In this document: positions 51,588 to 59,364 of the stretch, piece after piece
How the letters are laid out: every line of letters starts with the position of its first letter
Position numbering within the stretch: position 1 is the first letter of the stretch
From: Vogesella indigofera
GTDB lineage: Bacteria; Pseudomonadota; Gammaproteobacteria; Burkholderiales; Chromobacteriaceae
Assembly (NCBI RefSeq): GCF_028548395.1
Contig: NZ_JAQQLA010000004.1
Location: 248,001 to 312,000, forward strand
Reading direction: 5' to 3'
Length of the DNA: 64,000 bases
The notes under the pieces: generated by a model
What the model saw: the letters and a program-made list of their open reading frames with translations, nothing else
What the model was told of the DNA's origin: nothing
Database searches by the model: none
Translations under genes and position numbers: made by a program

Positions 51588-52483
51588 GCTGCCTCCAGCC
51601 GTGCCAGCAAGGGCAACAGCAGGGCCGGCTGCGGCCAGTCGCGCGGCGTGACAAAACCGCGCGCCACTTCCTGCCAGCGGCCGTCGCCACGCGGCAGCAG
51701 CTCCGCCACCAGCTGCGGCGCGGCAAACTGCCGACTGGCCAGTTGCAGCTCGGCCAGCGACAACGTGTCCTCACGATCGAGCAAGGCCGGCGCCAGCCAG
51801 CGCAGGCGCGACAGCTGGCACCAGCGACTGTCCGCCGCCTGCTGCGGCCAGTCGTCATCGCACGTGATCCACCAGCCGCGATTGGCCTCTGCATTCAGCG
51901 GTGCGGCCAAGCTTGTCGCCGCTGCCTGCGGCGGCGAGAACAGCCAGCCGCTGGTACGCGCCGCCACCTCGCAGTTGGCAAAACCGTCCGGCAGACAGGC
52001 CGCCGGATGGCGCGACAACTGCAACTGCTGCCGCGTCTTGCAGGCCTTCAGCAGCAGCGCGTCGCGCAGGCTGGCGCCGACCCAGGCGCCGTCTTCCAGC
52101 TGCAGATAAAACTTGCTGGCCGCCTCCAGGTGCAGCGGCGCACCGTCGACGCGCAACAGGAAGTCGAACTCACCCACCGTCTTGCCGCCGTCGCGCACCG
52201 GCAGGTTGGCCGCCACCAGCTCGATGTGCGGCGCGATGCCGAACCAGAACGCCAGCAGCCGCTCGGCGTAGAAACCCAGCCGCCGCACCGGGTGCGCCGC
52301 GAGATACGCCAGCAGCGGCTGCGGCGCCGCGTCCAGCGCCAGCAATTGCGGCCAACCTTGCGCCCCCAGCAGCCGCGCCGGGTCGATGTCGGCGCTGTCC
52401 TGCCACGGCGACGCCGACGTTAGCAGCCAGGCCAGGTCGCGCACCGCCGGCGTGTGCAGCGCCGCAAGGTTGGCCGCCGTCAT
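51584..52483 (-). CDS. DUF1853-family protein
   Basis: A 299-residue protein of the DUF1853 type (RLGFYAERLLAFWFGIAPHIELV, then GEFDFLLRVDGAPLHLEAASKFYL, resembling a PD-(D/E)XK-type nuclease core E-F-D-F...H-L-E-A-A-S-K-F). The E/D-x-K pattern is visible but nuclease activity is an inference. The start at 52483 (MTAANLAALHTPAVRDLAWLL) is directly after the trmJ stop. A perfect 13-mer word encodes Gly-Trp-Pro-Gln near residue 45. Confidence 0.78.
   Translation of the reverse strand: MTAANLAALHTPAVRDLAWLLTSASPWQDSADIDPARLLGAQGWPQLLALDAAPQPLLAYLAAHPVRRLGFYAERLLAFWFGIAPHIELVAANLPVRDGGKTVGEFDFLLRVDGAPLHLEAASKFYLQLEDGAWVGASLRDALLLKACKTRQQLQLSRHPAACLPDGFANCEVAARTSGWLFSPPQAAATSLAAPLNAEANRGWWITCDDDWPQQAADSRWCQLSRLRWLAPALLDREDTLSLAELQLASRQFAAPQLVAELLPRGDGRWQEVARGFVTPRDWPQPALLLPLLARLEAA
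52347..52359 (-). repeat. 13-mer uptake-like word, coding
   Basis: Perfect TGCGGCCAACCTT. The DUF1853 gene reads it as Gly-Trp-Pro-Gln, a third reading frame of the word. Confidence 0.85.
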
Positions 52484-52484
52484 C

Positions 52485-53258
52485 TCAGTCGCCGCTTTTC
52501 TTGCGCGGCGGCAGCGTGCCGTCGGCAAAGCGCTGCGCCTGCTTGAAGAAGCCGCGCAGGATGTCGATCTCCTCGCGCTGCAGCGCGGCGCGGTGGAACA
52601 GCGTGCGCATGCGGCGCAGCAGGCGCTCGCTGTTGCGATGCTCCAGATAGCCGACGTCGGCCATCGCCGCTTCCAGATGGCCGCAGAAGCTGTCGACCTC
52701 GCCCAGCGTCGCGCTGCGGTCTTCCGGCTTCAGGTAGTCGACGCTGACGCCGCTGTGGCTGAACAGCTCGTAGGTCATCACCTGCACCGCCATCGCCAGG
52801 TTCAGCGAGAAGTAGTCCGGGTTGCCCGGCACCGTCACCAGCCGGTTGCACTGCTCCACCTCGTCGATGGACAGGCCGAAAGTCTCGTTGCCGAACACCA
52901 GCGCCACCTGCTCGCCGTCACGCGCCCGCGCCATCAGCTCCGGCGCGGTCTCGCGCGGCGTCGACAGCGGGGTGGACAGTTCGCGGCGGCGGCTGGTCAG
53001 CGCGCAGGCGACGCTGACATCGGCCAGCGCCTCGGCCAGGCTGGACACCACGATGGCGTTTTCCACCACGTCCACCGCGCCGGAGGCCAGCACATTGGCC
53101 TCCTCGTGCGGGAACGCCTTCGGCTCGACCAGATACAGCCGGGTCAGGCCCATGGTTTTCATCGCCCGTGCCGCCGAGCCGATATTGCCCGGATGGCTGG
53201 GACGCGCCAGCACGACGCGAATGTTCTTCAAAAAATCAGGTACTTGGGGTTTATTCAT
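52485..53258 (-). CDS. trmJ: tRNA (cytidine/uridine-2'-O-)-methyltransferase TrmJ
   Basis: A 257-residue SPOUT methyltransferase that 2'-O-methylates position 32 of tRNAs. Family motifs are NIRVVLARPSHPGNIGSAARAMKTMGL, LVFGNETFGLS and the trefoil-knot VPGNPDYFSLNLAMAVQV. The C-terminal helical extension is present. Divergent from suhB, the arrangement also seen in other proteobacteria. Confidence 0.93.
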   Translation of the reverse strand: MNKPQVPDFLKNIRVVLARPSHPGNIGSAARAMKTMGLTRLYLVEPKAFPHEEANVLASGAVDVVENAIVVSSLAEALADVSVACALTSRRRELSTPLSTPRETAPELMARARDGEQVALVFGNETFGLSIDEVEQCNRLVTVPGNPDYFSLNLAMAVQVMTYELFSHSGVSVDYLKPEDRSATLGEVDSFCGHLEAAMADVGYLEHRNSERLLRRMRTLFHRAALQREEIDILRGFFKQAQRFADGTLPPRKKSGD

Positions 53259-53272
53259 TGGCTACTTTTGCG

Positions 53273-53278
53273 TAGAAT
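53273..53278 (+). promoter_or_regulatory. Candidate -10 box for suhB
   Basis: TAGAAT in the trmJ/suhB spacer. The matching -35 is weak. It would give a leader of roughly 120 nt containing a hairpin and a boxA-like sequence. Confidence 0.4.
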
Positions 53279-53295
53279 CGCGGTTTATTCAAAAA

Positions 53296-53318
53296 CTCCG
53301 CACCGCGCGGGGTTTTTT
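53296..53318 (+). terminator. Intrinsic-terminator-like hairpin in the suhB leader
   Basis: CTCCGC-ACCGC-GCGGGG (6 bp with one G-T pair) followed by seven T, upstream of the suhB start. It is either the end of a short leader RNA or an attenuator. Confidence 0.5.
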
Positions 53319-53330
53319 TGTTCCTTAACA
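53319..53330 (+). promoter_or_regulatory. boxA-like sequence in the suhB leader
   Basis: TGTTCCTTAACA differs at two positions from the rRNA boxA TGCTCTTTAACA. In enterobacteria a boxA in the suhB leader lets Nus factors and SuhB repress suhB. Confidence 0.45.
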
Positions 53331-53407
53331 TCGACCAGTGATATGGCAGCCGCGCCGTGGCGACCCCGCCCGCGCGCCTGCCCAGATGATTCATTCAGAG
53401 GCTATCA

Positions 53408-54196
53408 ATGCATCCAATTCTCACCATCGCCATCAAAGCAGCACGCCGTGCGGGCAACATCATCCAGCGAGCATCGCTGAACATGGAATCCGTTCGTGTC
53501 GAAAACAAGAAGCACAACGACTTTGTTTCCGACGTAGACCGTGCCGCCGAAGCAGCGATCATTGATGTGATCATGGAAGCCTATCCGAAGCACGCGATTC
53601 TAGCAGAAGAGTCCGGCGCCAAAGGCATCGGCGAGTCCGAATACGAATGGATCATCGACCCTCTGGACGGTACCACCAACTTCCTGCACGGCCACCCGCA
53701 ATACTGCATCTCCATCGCGATGGCGCATCGCGGCCAGATCCAGCAAGCCGTGGTCTACGACCCGAACCGCAACGAACTGTACTCCGCCAGCCGCGGCGTT
53801 GGCTCGTTCATGAACGACCGTCGCATCCGCGTCTCCAAGCGCATCAACATGAACGAATGCCTGATCTCCACCGGCTTCCCGGTCGTGGACCAGAGCATGC
53901 TCGACACCCATCTGGCCATCCTGAAGGACGTGCTGGGCAAGACTGCCGGCGCCCGCCGCGAAGGCTCCGCCGCGCTGGACCTGTGCAACGTCGCCATCGG
54001 CCGCGTTGACGGTTTCTTCGAATTCAACCTCAAGCCGTGGGACATCGCCGCCGGCAGCCTGATCGTGCAAGAGGCAGGCGGCATCGTCACCGACATGCAC
54101 GGCGAGCAGACCTGGCTGGAAAGCGGCGACATCGTCGCCGCCCCGCCAAAAGTGCTGGGCCAGCTGCTGCCCATCATCGGCAAGCACGTCAAGTAA
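53408..54196 (+). CDS. suhB: Inositol monophosphatase / Nus-complex factor SuhB
   Basis: A 262-residue Mg-dependent phosphatase with LAEESG, DPLDGTTNFLHGHPQYCISIA (metal ligands) and WDIAAGSLIVQEAGG. In E. coli SuhB also joins the rRNA antitermination complex. The leader here contains a boxA-like sequence. Codon use is less GC-rich than neighbours in the first third. Confidence 0.93.
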   Translation: MHPILTIAIKAARRAGNIIQRASLNMESVRVENKKHNDFVSDVDRAAEAAIIDVIMEAYPKHAILAEESGAKGIGESEYEWIIDPLDGTTNFLHGHPQYCISIAMAHRGQIQQAVVYDPNRNELYSASRGVGSFMNDRRIRVSKRINMNECLISTGFPVVDQSMLDTHLAILKDVLGKTAGARREGSAALDLCNVAIGRVDGFFEFNLKPWDIAAGSLIVQEAGGIVTDMHGEQTWLESGDIVAAPPKVLGQLLPIIGKHVK

Positions 54197-54203
54197 TCCC
54201 CGC

Positions 54204-54216
54204 TGCGGCCAACCTT
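54204..54216 (-). repeat. 13-mer uptake-like word, intergenic, hairpin-forming
   Basis: Perfect TGCGGCCAACCTT seven bases after the suhB stop. The next bases (GGCCGCCAGC) let GCGGCCAA pair with TTGGCCGC. The same extended 23-bp sequence recurs at 62881. Confidence 0.88.
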
Positions 54217-54230
54217 GGCCGCCAGCACCA

Positions 54231-54264
54231 AACACCCCCGCGCCTCACGGCCGGGGGTGTTTTG
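54231..54264 (+). terminator. Rho-independent terminator of suhB
   Basis: ACACCCCCG / CGGGGGTGT arms followed by TTTTG. Confidence 0.8.
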
Positions 54265-54314
54265 TTTGCGGCGCCGGCTAGTGCGCCAGCCGCAGCGCGG
54301 CGAGGCGGCCGGCG

Positions 54315-55688
54315 CTAGATCACATCCGGGTCGATGAACAACGGGCTGCCGTCGCTGAAGCGCGACAGGCGAAACGGTGCCGGATCGACCACCGGCGGCG
54401 CGCCGCGCAGCAAGTCTGCCGCCAGCCGCCCGGCCCCGGGGCCGATGCCGAAACCGTGTCCGCTGAAACCGGTCGCCAGCACCAGCCCCGGCAGGCTGGC
54501 CACCGGCGAAATCACCGGCACCAGATCCGGAGTGAGATCGATGCGCCCGGCCCAGCTGGCGGCGAGCGTGGTTTCGGCCATCTGCGCCCGGCCGTGCTTC
54601 AGGCGCTGCAAGGCCCGGTCCGCGACCGTGGTGTCCGGTGCCGGGTTGTAGATGCGCTCGATTTCGAATGCAGAGCGCTGTTGCGGCGTGCGGGTACGCT
54701 GCCGCCGCCAGCTGCTGACAAAATGCCCCAGCCCGGCACGCAGCTTGATCTGGCGCCAGTTGCGCCAGAGCAGCGGAGCAAAATCGCCAAGGAAACGGAA
54801 ACTGTCCGGCTCCAGGTCAAAGATCTCGTCCTCGCGCAGCGTCAGGGTAAAACCGTCGTCCAGCCGCCGCCGCAGGCAGAAATCAGTGGAGCAGAAGGTG
54901 CCGGCAACGATGGCGGCGCAGGCCGACGTACGCGCCACGGTGGCGCGCACCGTCAATTGCGGCAGCCTGACACCATGCTGGCGCAAGAACAGCGATGACC
55001 ACGCCCCGGCCGCCAGCAACACCGAATGGCTACGAATGGTGCCGTGCTCGGTGATCACGCCGGCCACCGCGCCCTGCTCCAGCAACAGCGTGCGGGCGGC
55101 CGTGTGCTGGTGCAGGCTGACCCCGGCGCGACGCGCGGCGGCGGCCAGTGCCGGCACCGCCACGCCCGGCTCGGCACGGGCGTCGTCCGGGGTGGCGATG
55201 CCGCCCAGCCACGGCGCGGCAATCGACGGCAGCAGCGCCTCGGCCGCGGCCGCGTCCAGTTCCTGCACCTCGATGCCGGCGGCACGCCCGCGCACCGCCC
55301 AGCGTTGCCAGCGCGCCAGTTCCTTCGCGTCGCGCGTCAGGCTGAGCAGCCCGGTGCGACGAAAGCCCAGATCGCTGCCCGTGCTGTGCTGCAGTTGCTC
55401 CCAGCGCGCCAGACTGTGCACGATCAGCGGCAGCTCGCGCCGGTCGCGGCCTTGCTGGCGCACCCAACCCCAGTTGCGGCTGGACTGTTCGGCGGCGATC
55501 AGCCCCTTTTCCAGCACCGCCACCTGCAGCCCCTGTGCCGCCAGCTCCAGCGCGGCGCAGATGCCGATCACCCCGCTGCCGATAATGACCACATCGGCAC
55601 TGGCCGGCAGCGCGGCATCGCTGTCGGTCGGGGTAAACGGCTGGGCAAGAGCGGGATAATCAAGAGCAGGATAAGAGGCGGCAGTCAT
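54315..55688 (-). CDS. FAD-dependent amino-acid/amine oxidoreductase (DAO family)
   Basis: A 457-residue flavoprotein with the dinucleotide fold VVIIGSGVIGICAALELAAQG at about 33-53, SSRNWGWVRQQGRD (FAD contact typical of D-amino-acid/glycine oxidase relatives), and GLVLATGFSGHGFGIGPGAGRLAADLL at the C-terminus. The substrate is unknown. It is next to the hydroxyproline locus and on the same strand, but 185 bp separate it from the dehydratase gene, so membership is uncertain. The start at 55688 fits; an upstream in-frame ATG is less likely. Confidence 0.8.
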   Translation of the reverse strand: MTAASYPALDYPALAQPFTPTDSDAALPASADVVIIGSGVIGICAALELAAQGLQVAVLEKGLIAAEQSSRNWGWVRQQGRDRRELPLIVHSLARWEQLQHSTGSDLGFRRTGLLSLTRDAKELARWQRWAVRGRAAGIEVQELDAAAAEALLPSIAAPWLGGIATPDDARAEPGVAVPALAAAARRAGVSLHQHTAARTLLLEQGAVAGVITEHGTIRSHSVLLAAGAWSSLFLRQHGVRLPQLTVRATVARTSACAAIVAGTFCSTDFCLRRRLDDGFTLTLREDEIFDLEPDSFRFLGDFAPLLWRNWRQIKLRAGLGHFVSSWRRQRTRTPQQRSAFEIERIYNPAPDTTVADRALQRLKHGRAQMAETTLAASWAGRIDLTPDLVPVISPVASLPGLVLATGFSGHGFGIGPGAGRLAADLLRGAPPVVDPAPFRLSRFSDGSPLFIDPDVI

Positions 55689-55873
55689 GGCGGTAGCGGT
55701 ATCCACAGGCAACGGGGTGCCCAAATTATGGGAATGTCGGCCACGCTGCAATCCGAATAACTGCAATCGATATCGTGCTGGCGACTAAGGCGCCCTGCCC
55801 CCACGTCGGGAACCGCTTCCCCCTGCCTGCCGCTGAATGGCCAACGCCGTCCCCGTACCGGCGCTGGCTCACC

Positions 55874-56872
55874 CTAGCGCAGCAGAAACCCCCGCCCGAT
55901 GTCGTCGTCCGCTTCCAGTGTCCAGCTGGCTTTGCCGCTGTAGTGGGCGCGGCCGGATACGCGGACGGTGACTGCATCGTGGCCGGGCAGGTTGGCCGCG
56001 CCGTTCACGCTGGCGCTAAAGCGCGCGCCGGTGAGGCTCTCGAACACGCAAGCTTCGCCCACTGCCACCAGGCCACGGGCGTGGCGCAGCGCCATGCGGG
56101 TGGTGACGCCGGAGCCGGTGGGGCTGCGGTCCACTTCGGCATCGGCGAATACGCACACATTGCGGCTGGGGCCGTCGCCGGCGCGCTCCACGCCGTCGGT
56201 GAGGATGCTGCCGTACAGAAAGCCCAGGTCCTCGGCTTCCGGGTGGCGCACGCTGATGCTGCGCCGTACCGCCTCGGACAGCGCGCTGGCGGCATCCACC
56301 ACGTCGCGCAGGCGGCCGTCCAGCGACACGCCAAGCTTGACCGCAGACATCACCGCGTAGAAAGCGCCGCCGTAGCCGATGTCGACGTTGATCTTGCCGA
56401 TGCCGGGCACGTGCACTGGGTGGTCGAGCGCGAAGGCGAACGCCGGCACGCTGTCGAAGCTGACGCTGCCGTCCTCCGCCAGCCAAGCGGTTACCAGCCC
56501 GCACGGGCATTCGATGCCGACCCGCGTCAGCGGCGCGCTGCGCGGCACCAGGCCGTGCTCCACCGCGTAGCGCGCCAGCGCGATCACCGCGTGGCCGCAC
56601 ATGGTGCTGTAGCCCTCGTTGTGGATGAACAGTACCGCCAGATCGGCGCCGGGCAGGCTGGGGCGCACCAGCACCGCGCCGTACATGTCGTAGTGGCCGC
56701 GCGGCTCGAACATCAGCAGGCGGCGCACACCGTCCAGCCGCTCGCGCATGTCGCGGCGTTTGGCCAGGATGTCGGCGCCGTGGATGTCGTCATACAGGCC
56801 GGGAATGATGCGCACCGGCTCGCCACCGGTGTGCATTTCGATGGTGTCGAAGGTGCGGGTCTGCCAGTTCAT
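55874..56872 (-). CDS. lhpH: trans-3-hydroxy-L-proline dehydratase (proline racemase family)
   Basis: A 332-residue proline-racemase-fold enzyme. The first catalytic site keeps Cys92 (MCGHAVIAL), but the second is Thr252 (DRSPTGSG) instead of Cys. Cys/Thr is the signature of trans-3-hydroxy-L-proline dehydratases, whereas racemases and 2-epimerases have Cys/Cys. The product would be delta1-pyrroline-2-carboxylate. The start overlaps the stop of the reductase gene (ATGA), matching the known LhpH-LhpI partnership. Confidence 0.88.
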   Translation of the reverse strand: MNWQTRTFDTIEMHTGGEPVRIIPGLYDDIHGADILAKRRDMRERLDGVRRLLMFEPRGHYDMYGAVLVRPSLPGADLAVLFIHNEGYSTMCGHAVIALARYAVEHGLVPRSAPLTRVGIECPCGLVTAWLAEDGSVSFDSVPAFAFALDHPVHVPGIGKINVDIGYGGAFYAVMSAVKLGVSLDGRLRDVVDAASALSEAVRRSISVRHPEAEDLGFLYGSILTDGVERAGDGPSRNVCVFADAEVDRSPTGSGVTTRMALRHARGLVAVGEACVFESLTGARFSASVNGAANLPGHDAVTVRVSGRAHYSGKASWTLEADDDIGRGFLLR

Positions 56873-57801
56873 GGCTGTTGCTCCTGTTGGCTGGTGGCCA
56901 GTGCGCAGCGGGCGGCGGCCAGGTCCCAGGCGGCGCTGCCCACACTCTTGAACAGCTTGGGCGCGGCGGGGTCGAAGCGGCCGGCCAGCGCGTCGGCCAG
57001 GCTGTGTACTTGCGCCCAGTCCACGCCGGCCTGGATCAGGTCGCCGGCTTCGTGGCGGGCGCCGGGCACGTCGTCGCAGAACAGCTGGCTACCGGCGATG
57101 CTGGTCGGCCCCAGCTCGGCCATCTCCGGGCGGAAGGCGCCGGTGCCGATCAGTAGCCGGCCGGCGCGCGCCGGCTCGTTGTATAGCGGGCTGCGGCTGG
57201 TGGTAAGCAGGATCACCACCTCGGCGCTGTCGTCGATGCGGCCAACCTTGGGGCTGAGCTCTAGCGGCAGGTGGGCCAGTTGCTGGCAGGCGGTGGCGGC
57301 GCTGTCTGCGCTGCGGCTGTGGATGTCCACGCGCAGGCCGGGCCAGGTTTCGGCCAGTGCCGCGGCATGGGCGCGCGCCTGTTTGCCTGTGCCCACCAGC
57401 GCCACGTGGCGCGGCGACTGCGGCAGCAGGGCCTGGATCGCCAGCAGCGATACCGCGGCAGTGCGGCGCGCGGTGACGGTGGGGCCGTCCAGCAGCAGCT
57501 GCGGCACGCCGCTGACCGCATCGTAGACGCTGACCACGCCGTGGATGGTGGCCAGGCCCAGCCCGGCGTTGTGCGGGCAGACGTTGACCAGCTTGTGGAT
57601 GGCGATGTCGGCGGCGCTGGCCGGCATCGACAGCAGGGTGCCGCCTTCGGGCAGCGGCAGTGCCTGCCGCTCCGGGCTGTGGATGTGGCCAGCGGCCAGC
57701 TCGGCGACGGCCTGCGCCAGCTGGCGGCATAGTTGCGCCATCGGCAGCCGCGCCTGGGTGGCGGCGGCGTCGAGCACGGGCAAGGGGGAAACAAGGGACA
57801 T
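56869..57801 (-). CDS. lhpI: delta1-pyrroline-2-carboxylate reductase (ornithine cyclodeaminase family)
   Basis: A 310-residue NAD(P)H ketimine reductase of the OCD/mu-crystallin family (Rossmann VALVGTGKQARAHAAAL, AHKLV-type substrate lysine in IHKLVNVCP). It would reduce the dehydratase product to L-proline. A perfect 13-mer word is read as K-V-G-R-I. A terminator just upstream separates it from the binding-protein gene, so this pair may have its own promoter. Confidence 0.87.
   Translation of the reverse strand: MSLVSPLPVLDAAATQARLPMAQLCRQLAQAVAELAAGHIHSPERQALPLPEGGTLLSMPASAADIAIHKLVNVCPHNAGLGLATIHGVVSVYDAVSGVPQLLLDGPTVTARRTAAVSLLAIQALLPQSPRHVALVGTGKQARAHAAALAETWPGLRVDIHSRSADSAATACQQLAHLPLELSPKVGRIDDSAEVVILLTTSRSPLYNEPARAGRLLIGTGAFRPEMAELGPTSIAGSQLFCDDVPGARHEAGDLIQAGVDWAQVHSLADALAGRFDPAAPKLFKSVGSAAWDLAAARCALATSQQEQQP
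57237..57249 (-). repeat. 13-mer uptake-like word, coding
   Basis: Perfect TGCGGCCAACCTT. The lhpI gene reads it as Lys-Val-Gly-Arg. Confidence 0.85.
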
Positions 57802-57815
57802 CGGACTCTCTCCAC

Positions 57816-57842
57816 TAAAAAAGTGGCCGGCTTGCGCCGGCC
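57816..57842 (-). terminator. Terminator after the binding-protein gene
   Basis: GGCCGGC / GCCGGCC arms around TTGC, followed on the minus strand by a run of T. It lies between the binding-protein stop and the lhpI start. Confidence 0.75.
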
Positions 57843-57954
57843 CCAAATGCAACTGCAAGCGCCAGCGCCGGCACGGCCGGCCGCCAGCGGTACCTCCACA
57901 ACGACGCGCCGCCGCGGCGCATGACACACAACCAGCGGCGACGCGCCACTGTGC

Positions 57955-59103
57955 TTACTGCACCACGGTCTTCACCTTCCAGTCGTTGCCTTCCACCGCC
58001 GAGATGGTCACCGGCGCGTTCTTCAGGTTGCCCATGCCGTCAAAGCTGAAGTCAGCGGTGACGCCCTTGTAGCCGGTCTTGGCGATCAGCGGCAGGAACT
58101 TGGCCGGCTCGGTGGAGTTGGCGCGCTTCATCGCGTCCGCCACGATCATCACGCCGTCGTAGAACTGCGGCCCGAGCAGCACCACTTCCTGCTTGAAGCG
58201 CGCCTTGTAGCGGGCTTCAAAGTCGCGGCCGGCCGGACGCGAACCCAGCTCGCCACCCGGCACCGCCGAGTAGTGGCCGGCGGAGTCGGCACCGGCCAAC
58301 TTGATGAAGGTCGGCGTGCTGAGCATGTCGCCGCCCATCAGCTTGGCGTTGATACCCAGGCGCTTCATCTGCCGCGCCATCGGTGCCGCCTGCGCGTCGG
58401 CGCCGCCGTAGAACACCACGTCCGGGTTCTGCGCCTTCAGCGCGGTGAGGATGGCGGTGAAGTCGGTGGCCTTGTCGCTGGTGTATTCACGCTTCACCGG
58501 CTTCTTGCCCATGGTCTGCAGCGACTTGATGAACTCGTCGGCGATGCCCTGGCCGTAGGCGGAGCGGTCGTCGATCACCACGATGCGCTGCGCTTTCAGC
58601 TGCATCACCGCGTAGCGGCCGAGCGAGCCGCCGACCTGGCTGTCACTGCCGACCAGACGGAACGCGGTCTTGTAGCCGGCGGTGGTGTAGGCCGGGTTGG
58701 TGGACACCGACAGCTGCGGGATGCCGGCATCGGAGTAGATGCGCGAGGCCGGAATCGACACGCCGGAGTTGAAGTGGCCGATCACCGCCTTCACGCCGGC
58801 ATCGACCAGCCGCTGTGCCACCTGGGTGCCGACGCGCGGGTCGGCCTGGTCGTCCTCGGACACCAGCTCGAACTTCACCTTCTGGCCGCCGATGGTGATC
58901 GGCTTGGCGTTGAGGTCGTCGATGGCCAGGCGGGTGGCGTTCTCGTTGTCCTTGCCGTAGTGCGCCTGCGGGCCGGACAGCGGCGAGGAAAAGCCGAGTT
59001 TCACCACGGTGTCGGCCTGTGCCGCGCTGATGGCGAACGGGGCCATCATGCCGCCCAGTGCCAGGACCAGATGCAGTGCGCGTGGTGCGATGGAATGCTT
59101 CAT
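57955..59103 (-). CDS. Branched-chain-type ABC transporter substrate-binding protein
   Basis: A 382-residue type I periplasmic binding protein (Leu/Ile/Val family) with a signal peptide cut near AAQA (residue about 29), opening VVKLGFSSPLSGPQAHYGKDNENATRLAIDDLN. It sits inside the hydroxyproline cluster, so hydroxyproline or another imino acid is a reasonable ligand guess. No permease or ATPase genes are present in the window. Confidence 0.85.
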   Translation of the reverse strand: MKHSIAPRALHLVLALGGMMAPFAISAAQADTVVKLGFSSPLSGPQAHYGKDNENATRLAIDDLNAKPITIGGQKVKFELVSEDDQADPRVGTQVAQRLVDAGVKAVIGHFNSGVSIPASRIYSDAGIPQLSVSTNPAYTTAGYKTAFRLVGSDSQVGGSLGRYAVMQLKAQRIVVIDDRSAYGQGIADEFIKSLQTMGKKPVKREYTSDKATDFTAILTALKAQNPDVVFYGGADAQAAPMARQMKRLGINAKLMGGDMLSTPTFIKLAGADSAGHYSAVPGGELGSRPAGRDFEARYKARFKQEVVLLGPQFYDGVMIVADAMKRANSTEPAKFLPLIAKTGYKGVTADFSFDGMGNLKNAPVTISAVEGNDWKVKTVVQ

Positions 59104-59130
59104 GCTGTTTCTCCTTTGTGTTCACGACTG

Positions 59131-59143
59131 AAGGTTGGCCGCA
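59131..59143 (+). repeat. 13-mer uptake-like word, intergenic
   Basis: Perfect AAGGTTGGCCGCA 28 bp upstream of the binding-protein start codon. Confidence 0.85.
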
Positions 59144-59205
59144 AAGGCGGCTGTTTGTTGCCCAAGGTCTGTCTTGCGGTCTTGGTGCCGCGCTTGGCGT
59201 CACTC

Positions 59206-59299
59206 ACAACATCCCTGATCCTGCGTTGCGCCTCCTTGCCGTACGAAATGTACTGTCTGCGTCGGCGCGCCTTGGCTCAGGTGCCCTGCGGGATGTTGT
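59206..59299. mobile_element. Second small inverted-repeat element (single copy)
   Basis: 94 bp bounded by ACAACATCCC and GGGATGTTGT, unrelated to the 150-bp family. The ends are perfect 10-bp inverted repeats. It lies in the gap between the oxidase and binding-protein genes. Mobility is inferred only from structure. Confidence 0.5.
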
Positions 59300-59364
59300 T
59301 AGCAACGCCTCATCCACTACAAACCAGCCGCCGTGCCGGGGCACGGCGGCAAAAACGGTGCGGC

